Shown here: piece by piece, positions 1 to 6,475 of the stretch
How the letters are laid out: each line of letters starts with the position of its first letter
How positions within the stretch are numbered: position 1 is the stretch's first letter
NCBI RefSeq assembly: GCF_016031635.1
Contig: NZ_JACEGD010000027.1
Location: 1-64,000, forward strand
Reading direction: 5' to 3'
Source: Bradyrhizobium diversitatis
Lineage (GTDB): Bacteria; Pseudomonadota; Alphaproteobacteria; Rhizobiales; Xanthobacteraceae
DNA: 64,000 bases
Translations under genes and position numbers: made by a program
The notes under the pieces: model-generated
The model's input: the letters and a program-made list of their open reading frames with translations, nothing else
Told to the model about the DNA's origin: nothing
Database searches by the model: none

Positions 1-217
1 TCGCGAAGACATACCCTACGATCAACATCCGGATCATCAGCTCCGGATCGATCGACGGGCGACCCATGGACGAATAATGAGGAGCAAGTTCGCTGCGAAG
101 CCAGGATAGATCGAGAGCAGTGTCGATCTTCCGCACCAGATGATCTTCGGGAACTACATCGCTGAGATGAAACTCGTAGAACAGTTGACCTTGGTCACCC
201 TTCAGACGGCCCATCAT
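1..217 (-). mobile_element. IS1182-type transposase, N-terminal part, cut by window edge
   Basis: Reading leftward from an ATG at 217 there is an open frame of 72 codons that runs off the window. It begins MMGRLKGDQGQLFYEF and contains the segment SSMGRPSIDPELMIRMLIVG. That is the N-terminal region I recall from IS1182/IS5-like DDE transposases of rhizobia. The catalytic DDE residues lie further left and cannot be seen, so it is unknown whether the element is intact. The IS end should lie a short way beyond 217, perhaps between 250 and 300, but no inverted repeat can be paired because the other end is outside. Function (cut-and-paste transposition) is inferred from family resemblance. Confidence 0.8.
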
Positions 218-569
218 GGATCGACCTCGTCGCGATTCGCGTCAACACAACGGAATCACGCTTGCTGGCTCGTCTCAACTGACTTTTGCAACAATATCTG
301 CCCATCTGCGACCTGCGAGACCATTCGCTCTTCGGCGTAGGCGGCAGACCGGACATCAGGCGGCCATCGCTTGTTGAGGACATGCCGTAGTCGTGTCTCG
401 AGCGAGCGGCTGGTCCCGAGCCAGCGAGTTGCGAGATTCGTCGCAGGATCGGACAAGGCATGTCCGCTTTGGGAAAGATTTTTCGGCGCGCCCTGCGCCA
501 CAAACAAGCCCATCGTTCGAATCCAAAGGTTCGGTTCTGCCTCAGTTCCCGAGCGGCGCAGCCATACCG
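218..569. other. Intergenic stretch, no gene supported
   Basis: Between the transposase start and the catalase-like gene I see no convincing coding frame. The first part probably contains the IS terminus and transposase promoter. The rest, especially near 345-480, resembles degenerate rhizobial intergenic repeat sequence (a TGTCCGCTTTGGG motif near 461), but this is from memory only. The downstream reading frame extends open to 393 without a signal peptide or family similarity, so I treat it as non-coding leader. Confidence 0.4.
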
Positions 570-1460
570 ATGTCCGTTGTCGATGTCCTGAGGGCGGCTG
601 CCGGTCTTCAGCCCAAGGTGCGCGCGAGCTTTTGCTGGGGCCGATGCGTTCGCGGCACCTATGCCCCCTCGGATCAGGCCAAGGAGATCACCAGGTCCCG
701 CAGCTTCACCATGCCCTCCCGGGTGCTGGCGCGTTTCTCGGCGGACGGCGTCTCCGCGAACGCGGTCGACATCGACGGGTGCTCGCTGCGCGGCTTCAGC
801 TTCCGGCTCGGCAGCGGCGATCAGCTCTCCGATATCGTCACCCAGAGCGTCCCGGTTCATTTCGCCAGAACGCTCGACCAGATGCTGGCTTTCCTGCAAG
901 CGCGCATGCCGGGACCGGACGGCAAGCCGGACATGGCTCGAGTCGAGGCATTCTCCGCCGCCAATCCGGAGACGCTGCGTCAGGCAAGCTATCTTGCCGC
1001 GAATCCGCCGCCGGCAAGCCTCGCCTACACGACCTATTGGGGCGTGCACGCCTTTCCCGCAACGAATGCGAGGGGTGAGACACGGTTCATCAAGTTCAAG
1101 GTCGCGCCGGTGGGCGACGAACGCAGGCCGAGCGAGCACGCCGCCACGGCCAAGTCCACCGGCTTGCTGCGCGATCTCGACTCCCGGATCGCGGCGCGCG
1201 ATGTCAGGTTCAGCGTGATGGCGCTGCTGGACCGTCCCGGCGATCCCGTCATGGACGTGACCATCCGTTGGCCCGACGAGGATGGACGCGAGGCGGTGCG
1301 CCTCGGAACGATCGTGATAACGGGCACTGAACCAAACGGAGCGTGCGAGGCGTCGGTGTTCAATCCAGCCAATCTTGCCGAAGGCATCGGCCATCCGCCG
1401 GACGAGATATTTGCGGCGCGGCGCGACGCCTACGCCATCTCCCAGACCGAGCGCCGCTGA
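570..1460 (+). CDS. Catalase-family (SrpA-like) haem protein lacking the distal His
   Basis: A 296-residue protein of the small, tetramer-free catalase-related peroxidase group. Family landmarks are visible: the VLARFSADG strand, the DIDGCSLRGFSFRL block, and the C-terminal RRDAYAISQTERR. That C-terminal block fits the proximal haem-ligand motif R-x3-Y-x2-S/T-x3-R, with Tyr at about residue 288. The block that normally reads HAKG reads FCWG here (residues 21-24), so the distal catalytic histidine seems to be absent and peroxide dismutation is doubtful. I chose the ATG at 570 because homology begins there (MSVVDVLRAAAGL). An in-frame ATG at 393 would add 59 residues without family resemblance. 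No signal peptide. It converges with an AraC gene nine bases away. Confidence 0.8.
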   Translation: MSVVDVLRAAAGLQPKVRASFCWGRCVRGTYAPSDQAKEITRSRSFTMPSRVLARFSADGVSANAVDIDGCSLRGFSFRLGSGDQLSDIVTQSVPVHFARTLDQMLAFLQARMPGPDGKPDMARVEAFSAANPETLRQASYLAANPPPASLAYTTYWGVHAFPATNARGETRFIKFKVAPVGDERRPSEHAATAKSTGLLRDLDSRIAARDVRFSVMALLDRPGDPVMDVTIRWPDEDGREAVRLGTIVITGTEPNGACEASVFNPANLAEGIGHPPDEIFAARRDAYAISQTERR

Positions 1461-1469
1461 ACGGTGGGA

Positions 1470-2402
1470 TCACGTTTCGCCGTCCGGCACGCCCTGCGCC
1501 TCACGGCGCCACATTCCCGGGCTGATGCCGACCACCGAGGAAAACACCCGGGTGAAGTGGCTCTGATTGGCGAACCCGGCCGATATCGCGATCTCCGCCA
1601 GCGACAGGTCGCGCACCGTCATCAATTGCTTGGCCGTGTCCACGCGCTGGCGCAGCAGCCATTGGTGCGGCGGCAGGCCGGTCGAGACGCGAAATGCGCG
1701 CGAAAAATGACTGACCGAGAGATCGAACTCGGCTGCGATCTTCTCCAGCGAAAGCTTTCCGCGGAGATCGGACTCCAGCCTTTCGCAAGCCCGCTTCACC
1801 TGCCAGGGGGCAAGGCCGCCGCGCGCCGGCTCGGCGGCGCGCCGCAATCCGCCGTAGGTCGTCGCAACATGTGCGGTGAGCGCGAGCATCATGTGGTCGA
1901 TGAAGAGCTGGTTGGCCTCTTCGGGCTGCCGCAACGCCGCCAGGAACGACGCGCCGAGATGACGGATGGTCATATCGTCGTGGCCGACGCCGGGCTGATA
2001 GGCGAGCTCACCGATCCGCGGCGCGCCGCTTTGCCTCGCCATGTCGTCCAATGCCGAACGGGGCAGATGGAAGAACAGAGAATGGAAGGGCTTGTCGATC
2101 ACGTAGCGCGGATCGCGTTTCAGGTCGTAGAGATAAGTGGCACCGGCGCGGATATCGCGCTTGGTCACGCATCGGCCGTGCTCCCAGCACTCACAATCGG
2201 CGAAATCACGGAATTTGAGGCTGACGAGATAGGCGTCCTCCGAGGGCATCGACTCGGAGAGACGCGGAATCGGATGGTCATCCCGTGTCTCGGTGACGGC
2301 GAGCTCGGCGCTGCGCAGCGAACGCGTGACCAGCGTTGGCGGCGCATCCCTCAAATGCAAGAACCGTTCGAGCTTCTGCGCGAAGGCGCGCGCCTGTGCC
2401 AT
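1470..2402 (-). CDS. AraC-family transcriptional regulator
   Basis: A 310-residue regulator. The C-terminal third carries the paired helix-turn-helix of AraC/XylS proteins: LSLEKIAAEFDLSVSHFSR as the first HTH, then SLAEIAISAGFANQSHFTR and the signature FTRVFSSVVGISPGMWR. The N-terminal ~200 residues form an AraC_N-like ligand or interaction domain with few recognisable motifs. The ligand is unknown. It ends nine bases from the convergent catalase-like gene, so they share a terminator region but not a promoter. Control of that gene is possible but not shown by the arrangement. The start at 2402 has a weak GAGA upstream. Confidence 0.9.
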   Translation of the reverse strand: MAQARAFAQKLERFLHLRDAPPTLVTRSLRSAELAVTETRDDHPIPRLSESMPSEDAYLVSLKFRDFADCECWEHGRCVTKRDIRAGATYLYDLKRDPRYVIDKPFHSLFFHLPRSALDDMARQSGAPRIGELAYQPGVGHDDMTIRHLGASFLAALRQPEEANQLFIDHMMLALTAHVATTYGGLRRAAEPARGGLAPWQVKRACERLESDLRGKLSLEKIAAEFDLSVSHFSRAFRVSTGLPPHQWLLRQRVDTAKQLMTVRDLSLAEIAISAGFANQSHFTRVFSSVVGISPGMWRREAQGVPDGET

Positions 2403-2812
2403 GGCGTGTGTCTCAATAATGTGAGAAGCCTGGGGAGCGGAGGCGCCACACCAGATCCACGCAATTATCCGACATCGGCAACCGACGGTCCAGATTTACG
2501 CGTTGGAACGCCAGCCGTGTGACCGCTCGCCGCAGCTATCGTTCACAAGATGTTTTCACATGAGATTTCAACGGATTCTGATGCCTCTCGCACGATCTCC
2601 GTTCAGTGCCTCGACTACTCGTCGTCCGCCCATCGTGCATTTGTGAAAGCGTGCGCCTGCTTGGAACATCCGTGACCGGCCGATCGATGCCGGCCGACAG
2701 CTTCTTGCGCGCGATCACGGTTGCGGCGTCGGACGGGATCGGCGTCGCATCAGAACCTGTGCCTTCAATCGCCGCGCGGCATATTTGTCGCGCTTCAAAT
2801 GCGGTCCCCTCG
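2403..2812. other. Intergenic stretch of 410 bases, no gene supported
   Basis: This holds the upstream region of the AraC gene and the downstream region of the small basic-protein gene. A 60-codon frame on the minus strand (2536-2718, GTG start) has no ribosome binding site and an Arg/Ser-rich composition typical of chance frames. I see no clear hairpin followed by a T-run and no confident promoter. Confidence 0.5.
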
Positions 2813-2947
2813 CTACTTCTTCTTCGCAGGTCCGAAATCCGGCTGCCAAGCGGCTTCCTTGCGGGACGGCGCCGCGGCGATCACCTTGGCTTTGTCCTTC
2901 TTCGGTTTCTTGGCTTCGCGGTTGCCGCGTTGCTGGCCCTTTGCCAT
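2813..2947 (-). CDS. Internal start: 44-residue Lys-rich small protein
   Basis: Within the preceding frame, the codon Met71 (ATG at 2947) is preceded by AGGGAGAGCGAC. This is a good Shine-Dalgarno match at normal spacing. The product from here, MAKGQQRGNREAKKPKKDK and onward, resembles a stand-alone small basic protein in related genomes (recalled, not searched). It may therefore be made separately, as part of the fusion, or both. Lys and Arg dominate; no membrane segment or motif is visible. Confidence 0.5.
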   Translation of the reverse strand: MAKGQQRGNREAKKPKKDKAKVIAAAPSRKEAAWQPDFGPAKKK

Positions 2948-3157
2948 GTCGCTCTCCCTTGCTGGTTTGAGTTCGTCGAATTCACTCGGCTGCAGGACCC
3001 GGCCGCGCGGGGTACAGACCCTGACGTCCATGTAGCCCTCGCGCAGCAGTTTTTCCGCAAGACGCAACGCGACCGCCGCAGTTCCCCGGCCGAGATTAGA
3101 GCTGCCGTATTCGTTGGTTCCACAGACCAGATACGGCACGCGTATTGTCCTAGCCAT
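2813..3157 (-). CDS. Small fused protein: conserved N-domain plus basic MAKGQ-type tail
   Basis: A 114-residue protein in two parts. Residues 1-65 (RTIRVPYLVCGTNEYG ... MDVRVCTPRGRVLQ) look like a compact conserved unknown. Residues 71-114 begin MAKGQQRGNREAKKPKK and match a type of short Lys-rich protein that I recall as a free-standing gene in bradyrhizobia. There is no stop between the two, so they read as one. The second part also has its own strong ribosome binding site (see the internal feature). The start ATG overlaps the stop of the 32-codon gene upstream (ATGGCTAG), which indicates translational coupling. No function is known. The basic tail could bind nucleic acid, but that is a guess. 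Confidence 0.65.
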   Translation of the reverse strand: MARTIRVPYLVCGTNEYGSSNLGRGTAAVALRLAEKLLREGYMDVRVCTPRGRVLQPSEFDELKPARESDMAKGQQRGNREAKKPKKDKAKVIAAAPSRKEAAWQPDFGPAKKK

Positions 3158-3248
3158 TGAGGACCACGGCTCCGCACACGAGAAGCAGAAGAAACAGCGG
3201 AACGATCACCGGCGGCACGATCCATTCCGAAATGCGATCACCCGACAT
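3150..3248 (-). CDS. 32-residue single-span membrane peptide
   Basis: A very short gene with an ATG at 3248 and TAG at 3150-3152. The product reads MSGDRISEWIVPPVIV followed by a Leu/Val-rich stretch (PLFLLLLVCGAVVL) that would span a membrane once. A GGAG lies about seven bases before the start. Its stop codon overlaps the ATG of the downstream 114-residue gene, so both are probably translated from one message. I recall similar short membrane peptides in bradyrhizobia, but no function is known. Being this short, it is easily missed by gene callers. Confidence 0.6.
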   Translation of the reverse strand: MSGDRISEWIVPPVIVPLFLLLLVCGAVVLNG

Positions 3249-3506
3249 CGAACGCTCCAGCGCAGCCTTCGGCGGGAGCACATTTGCCCACAGTCACCGG
3301 TCGAAGCCGTCGAGACGCGCGGTGATGGTTGCGAGCCTACGCCCGCGCCGAACCAATAGCGAGCGTTAAGTGCCTTCTGTCGTCGCACCGCGACGTGACC
3401 GTTCGCCCGTAAGGACACGATAGTGCTGGCTATTGCCGTGCCAAAGGCGCATGCTCGCAGCAGCCGGCACCGGTTGGGGCTTCACTTGCGAAAGGCAGGC
3501 GTGCGC

Positions 3507-3773
3507 ATGACCATCCGCTCGCGGCGAGAGACCGTCACCTTCAGGCATCCGTTCCACATCCGCGGCATCGAGCGCATCTTGCCGGCCGGCGCCTATGAGG
3601 TCGTCACCGACGAGGAGACGATCGAAGGCCTGACCTTCGCCGCCTATCGCCGGGTCGCCACGATGATCACCGTGCCCGCCGAAGGTGGGGGCGGTACCAT
3701 GGAGATGCTGTCGATCGGCTCTGTCGATCTTGCGAATGCGCAAGCTGCAGACGCGAGCATCGCCAATGACTGA
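3507..3773 (+). CDS. Conserved hypothetical protein, 88 residues
   Basis: The product begins MTIRSRRETVTFRHPFHIRG and continues with an ILPAGAYEVVTDEE segment. The pattern resembles a short beta-rich protein seen in rhizobia. The frame is open upstream to 3423, but similarity and composition start at 3507, so I place the start there. The last codons overlap the next gene by eight bases (ATGACTGA), which suggests an operon with translational coupling. No catalytic or binding motif is visible. Confidence 0.7.
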   Translation: MTIRSRRETVTFRHPFHIRGIERILPAGAYEVVTDEETIEGLTFAAYRRVATMITVPAEGGGGTMEMLSIGSVDLANAQAADASIAND

Positions 3774-4062
3774 CCAGCCGGTCGATCTCGACAAGCGTCG
3801 TGGCATGGCCGCGCAAAAGGCCACCGACCTGCGCCGCGCGCTGGCAGAGGTCGAGGCCCATGTCAGAGAGCTGCGCGAGCGCGAGGCCGATCTCGAACAC
3901 CGCATGATGACGGTTCCCGCTGCGTCCTGGCCGGAGGCCGCTGTGAAGGCGCGCCATCTGCTCAACCTCTATGCTGCGGGCCTGCCGGCCGAGGACACGC
4001 GCCATCGCGCGCTCGTCTCGGCGCTGTTCGACGATTTCGCCCGGCTGTCCGGAGAGGGCTGA
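3766..4062 (+). CDS. Small coiled-coil-like hypothetical protein, 98 residues
   Basis: It starts at the ATG inside the overlap with the previous gene. Residues 15-50 (ATDLRRALAEVEAHVRELRE) are rich in Ala, Leu, Glu and Arg with heptad spacing and likely form a coiled coil. The C-terminal half (AVKARHLLNLYAAG ... RALVSALFDDFARLSG) looks helical. No signal peptide, cysteines or known domain. It probably works with the co-transcribed 88-residue protein, which is inferred only from the overlap. Confidence 0.7.
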   Translation: MTDQPVDLDKRRGMAAQKATDLRRALAEVEAHVRELREREADLEHRMMTVPAASWPEAAVKARHLLNLYAAGLPAEDTRHRALVSALFDDFARLSGEG

Positions 4063-4184
4063 GCGAGGGCCACCTGCATTCTCGACGTGCATATTCGGCG
4101 GGAGCCGGGAAGCGGGCGCGCGGTACCAGTCAATGATTGGAGGGCGCGAACTCGCAAGGAAGCCAACACGTAACGGAGTGAGCC

Positions 4185-4475
4185 ATGACACTGACCAGCA
4201 CACTGACCAGCGGTCGCTTTATCGACCACGAATACGACCGGATGATCGTCCGGTTCTCGATGCATGACGGCGCCCGGGAGATTCCTTGCGCGATCTCGAC
4301 CTCAGCGATGGATGATCTCGAGCACGGTGCACACGTCAAGCCCGAGCAGCGGGAAGCCCAATTCGCCCGTCTACGCGATCGCATCGAAGCATGCGCCGAG
4401 AGCAAATATCGCGCCACCGAGTTCGAAGGCACCCCGCCGGGCATCGTGCTTCGAGGCATCGATTTCAGGCCATAA
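4185..4475 (+). CDS. DUF1488 family protein
   Basis: A 96-residue protein with the pattern of the DUF1488 family: an aromatic N-terminal segment (FIDHEYDRMIVRFSMHDG), then REIPCAISTSAMDDL. The C-terminal helix is rich in Arg and Glu. The family is small, cytosolic and of unknown function. The start is supported by GGAGTGAGCC just before the ATG. A palindrome with a T-run follows 20 bases after the stop and probably ends the transcript. Confidence 0.8.
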   Translation: MTLTSTLTSGRFIDHEYDRMIVRFSMHDGAREIPCAISTSAMDDLEHGAHVKPEQREAQFARLRDRIEACAESKYRATEFEGTPPGIVLRGIDFRP

Positions 4476-4494
4476 GGAAGACAGCCGCCGGGAC

Positions 4495-4511
4495 AGCCGG
4501 GCCCGGCTTTT
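4495..4511 (+). terminator. Likely intrinsic terminator after the DUF1488 gene
   Basis: AGCCGGGCCCGGCT is a perfect palindrome and is followed by TTTT. It lies 20 bases past the DUF1488 stop and before the convergent rpsU gene. The stem is short, so strength is uncertain. Confidence 0.45.
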
Positions 4512-4563
4512 CTGCGACCTCAGCGGTGGCGCGCCGTCATGATATCCGGAATCAAGATCGCTT

Positions 4564-4839
4564 CTACTCCGGCCTTGCTTTGATCTCCGGCAGGGGCGGC
4601 TTGCGCTCGAAGGGCTTCTTCTTCGGTGGCGCGGGCAGCAATCCCTCCCTGATCGCCTGCTTCCGGGCGAGCTTGCGGGCGCGGCGAATGGCCTCGGATT
4701 TCTCGCGGGTCTTTCTCTCGGACGGCTTTTCGTAGGAACGGCGCTGCTTCATTTCCCGGAAGACGCCCTCGCGCTGCATCTTCTTCTTGAGAACACGGAG
4801 TGCCTGCTCAACGTTGTTGTCTCTGACGAGTACGTGCAA
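4564..4839 (-). CDS. rpsU: 30S ribosomal protein S21
   Basis: A 91-residue S21 protein. The N-terminus HVLVRDNNVEQALRVLKKKM is the family signature, followed by REGVFREMKQRRSYEKPSE and the Arg/Lys-rich helix RRARKLARK. The C-terminal tail (PPKKKPFERKPP) is longer than in E. coli S21, as is usual in alphaproteobacteria. S21 binds the 30S platform near the anti-Shine-Dalgarno and aids initiation. The frame begins with TTG at 4839, six bases after GGAGGAACAAA, so a TTG start with an unusually perfect Shine-Dalgarno seems right. It is divergent from cspA. Rhizobia often carry more than one rpsU, so this may be a paralog. Confidence 0.92.
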   Translation of the reverse strand: MHVLVRDNNVEQALRVLKKKMQREGVFREMKQRRSYEKPSERKTREKSEAIRRARKLARKQAIREGLLPAPPKKKPFERKPPLPEIKARPE

Positions 4840-5277
4840 TTTGTTCCTCCTGGCCCGGGCTGCGAATGCGACACGTCCTGCAGGGCAGCCAATTGCGCAG
4901 GAGCTTCATTGCGAATTTTTGAGGATAGTGATGGCGACATCGTCGCGGCTTCGGACGAGCCGATCTGCCTGTCACGGCGAGCACCTTGGTGACGTCAACG
5001 TGACCACTGTCGCGCGGCGCTGTCAATCGATAACGTCCTGCTTGAAGCTCGACGGACACACGCAAAGCGCCTCGACGGACCGGAGGAAGTGGCCTGCAGA
5101 AAACAAACCGGCTTCGCTCCTTGCAAAACCGCGAAAATCATATATGTTGAGGCCGTTCGATTAGCCGCTGTGCCTTGTTGAATGCGCCCGCGGGCTCCTT
5201 TTCCAATGTCATCGACGAAGTTGAAGATAGCTGCGTGATTGTCGCGCGGGATGCGCTTGTGCGCTTTGGAGAAGAGA
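4840..5277. promoter_or_regulatory. Divergent rpsU-cspA regulatory region
   Basis: No gene is supported in these 438 bases. They must hold the rpsU promoter on the left and the cspA promoter and a leader of about 125 bases on the right. Long leaders that refold with temperature are known for cold-shock genes; whether this one does so is inference. Frames in this region (for example 4808-5065 minus) lack ribosome binding sites. Confidence 0.5.
5121..5148 (+). promoter_or_regulatory. Possible sigma-70-type promoter for cspA
   Basis: TTGCAA at 5121-5126 and TATGTT at 5143-5148 are separated by 16 bases, in a locally AT-rich patch in otherwise GC-rich DNA. A start of transcription near 5155 would give a cspA leader of about 120 bases. 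This is a pattern match only. Confidence 0.35.
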
Positions 5278-5487
5278 ATGACGACAGGTACAGTCAAGTG
5301 GTTCAATGGCCAAAAGGGCTTCGGTTTCATCCAGCCGAGCGATGGCGGCAACGATGTGTTCGTTCACATCAGCGCGGTTGAACGCGCTGGTCTTGCTGGT
5401 CTCGGCGAGGGCCAAAAGGTCAATTTCGAGATCAAGACCGACAAGATGCGAGGCAAAGTCAGCGCTGAGAACCTCTCGCTGGCCTGA
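5278..5487 (+). CDS. cspA: CspA-family cold-shock protein
   Basis: A 69-residue single cold-shock domain. Both RNA-binding motifs are present: RNP1 as KGFGFI and RNP2 as VFVHIS, preceded by GTVKWFN. Cold-shock proteins bind single-stranded RNA and DNA and melt RNA structure. The start at 5278 is backed by GGAGAAGAGA directly upstream; the frame continues open to 5239, but that would add a non-family extension. A strong hairpin follows the gene. It is transcribed away from rpsU, so both translation-related genes share one regulatory region. Confidence 0.95.
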   Translation: MTTGTVKWFNGQKGFGFIQPSDGGNDVFVHISAVERAGLAGLGEGQKVNFEIKTDKMRGKVSAENLSLA

Positions 5488-5530
5488 TATCGTGGCGCCG
5501 TTTCACGGATGTACTGAAACGGTTGCTTCG

Positions 5531-5556
5531 CCCGCTCAATCCCGGGATTGAGCGGG
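5531..5556 (+). terminator. Terminator-like perfect palindrome after cspA
   Basis: CCCGCTCAATCCC and its exact reverse complement lie side by side (26 bases), followed by TTTGG. It sits 43 bases after the cspA stop. The T-run is short, but the stem is strong. It may also stabilise the mRNA 3' end. Confidence 0.6.
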
Positions 5557-5583
5557 TTTGGCCGTTGCGGATCCGGGTGAACG

Positions 5584-5826
5584 ATGAGCACCAAGAAACC
5601 GGTAGAGCCGTCACCCGAAAGCATTGCGCGTTCCGATCGCAAGCGCCTCGCCGCTGAAGAGGGAGCCCGGGCATTGGCAGACGTCGAAAGACAAGCCATC
5701 GAGGTTCGCAAGAACATGGCGCGGCTTCGAGAGGTGCGCGAGGCGAAGGAAGCGGCTGACGACGCGCTTCGAACAGCTTTGCCGGCGCCTACACTGAAGA
5801 GGCGTTCAAGAAAGCCGGCGCGATAG
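5584..5826 (+). CDS. Hypothetical charged helical protein, 80 residues
   Basis: The product starts MSTKKPVEPSPESIARSDRK and is rich in Ala, Arg, Glu and Lys throughout. A central region (GARALADVERQAIEVRKNMA) is likely a long helix or coiled coil, and the C-terminus is basic (LKRRSRKPAR). I recall similar short proteins in bradyrhizobia, with no assigned function. It may read through from cspA, but the palindrome between them argues for its own promoter. Confidence 0.6.
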   Translation: MSTKKPVEPSPESIARSDRKRLAAEEGARALADVERQAIEVRKNMARLREVREAKEAADDALRTALPAPTLKRRSRKPAR

Positions 5827-5887
5827 TCGACTTCAACGCCGCCGGCCAAACTTGAAGTGCCGATCTCATTGCCGGAGAGTGCAGATC

Positions 5888-6100
5888 GTGCCTAGAATCA
5901 AACCAGACCACGGAACCATCACCTTCTTCCTCGCATCCGGCGCAAACCGCCAGATGTGCCGGCTTGCCACGACATTCAACACCCAGAAGCAGGCCTTCAG
6001 CTATCTGCAGAAGCACCGAACGGAGTTCGAGCGTATGGCGCGGGCGCGCCTTGCTTCAGGGGAGCTCGAAGACGGGATTGTCGTGCTTCCGATGCTCTAA
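5888..6100 (+). CDS. Conserved hypothetical protein, 70 residues
   Basis: The product runs (M)PRIKPDHGTITFFLASG ... then QAFSYLQKHRTEFERMAR and ends GIVVLPML. I place the start at the GTG at 5888 because GGAGAG lies just upstream and the family-like sequence begins there. An ATG at 5852 would add twelve residues of Cys/Arg-rich sequence. It looks like a small cytosolic protein with a helical second half. No motif of known function. Confidence 0.6.
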   Translation: MPRIKPDHGTITFFLASGANRQMCRLATTFNTQKQAFSYLQKHRTEFERMARARLASGELEDGIVVLPML

Positions 6101-6135
6101 AGCATGATCGGGAAAAGTGCGCGGCGGTTTCCGAG
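6098..6135. repeat. Degenerate half of an AAAGCATGATC-type intergenic repeat
   Basis: AAAGCATGATCGGGAAAAG, directly after the stop of the previous gene, resembles one arm of a palindromic repeat I recall as frequent in Bradyrhizobium (CATGATC and GGTTTTCC blocks). Only one arm is recognisable here, so this copy seems decayed. Confidence 0.4.
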
Positions 6136-6173
6136 GATTCACCATCCCAGATGTCAAAGTAGAACAGCGGCAC

Positions 6174-6359
6174 TCAATTCGTCTTCTCGGATTGGCTTCG
6201 TCGTTCAGCTTCCCTCGCCAACCGTTCAGCCTTGAGTCGTTCACGATTTGCGTGGAAGGTCTGTTCCGCCTTCTCGTAATCGGTCGCGGGCTTCGTCACG
6301 GTCTGCTTGAAGAGACTGTTCGCCTCCTTCGCCGCATGCGATTGGGAATACCGTCTCAT
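6174..6359 (-). CDS. Small helical hypothetical protein, 61 residues
   Basis: The start ATG at 6359 is preceded by GGAGGACAAGCG, an excellent Shine-Dalgarno, and this is the main reason to believe it. The product (MRRYSQSHAAKEANSLFKQT ... ERLAREAERRSQSEKTN) is charged, without membrane segments, and probably one long helix. Similar proteins of unknown role occur in rhizobia, as far as I recall. It belongs to the run of tiny genes at 2.8-6.4 kb. Confidence 0.7.
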   Translation of the reverse strand: MRRYSQSHAAKEANSLFKQTVTKPATDYEKAEQTFHANRERLKAERLAREAERRSQSEKTN

Positions 6360-6475
6360 CGCTTGTCCTCCATATCGCTGGTGGTTCGAACTGCTTCGGT
6401 ATCGGCGACGTCCTGGTGCCCAGCCTTATGCGGTTTGATGCGTTCCTATCGGCCGGAAATATCGCTCGAAGGCAG

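Noticed and set aside
393..569. N-terminal extension of the catalase-like protein from ATG 393
   Set aside because: The extra 59 residues have no signal peptide and no family similarity; homology starts at the ATG at 570.
2536..2718. 60-codon minus-strand frame in the AraC upstream gap
   Set aside because: GTG start without a ribosome site, Arg/Ser-rich chance composition, no recalled homolog.
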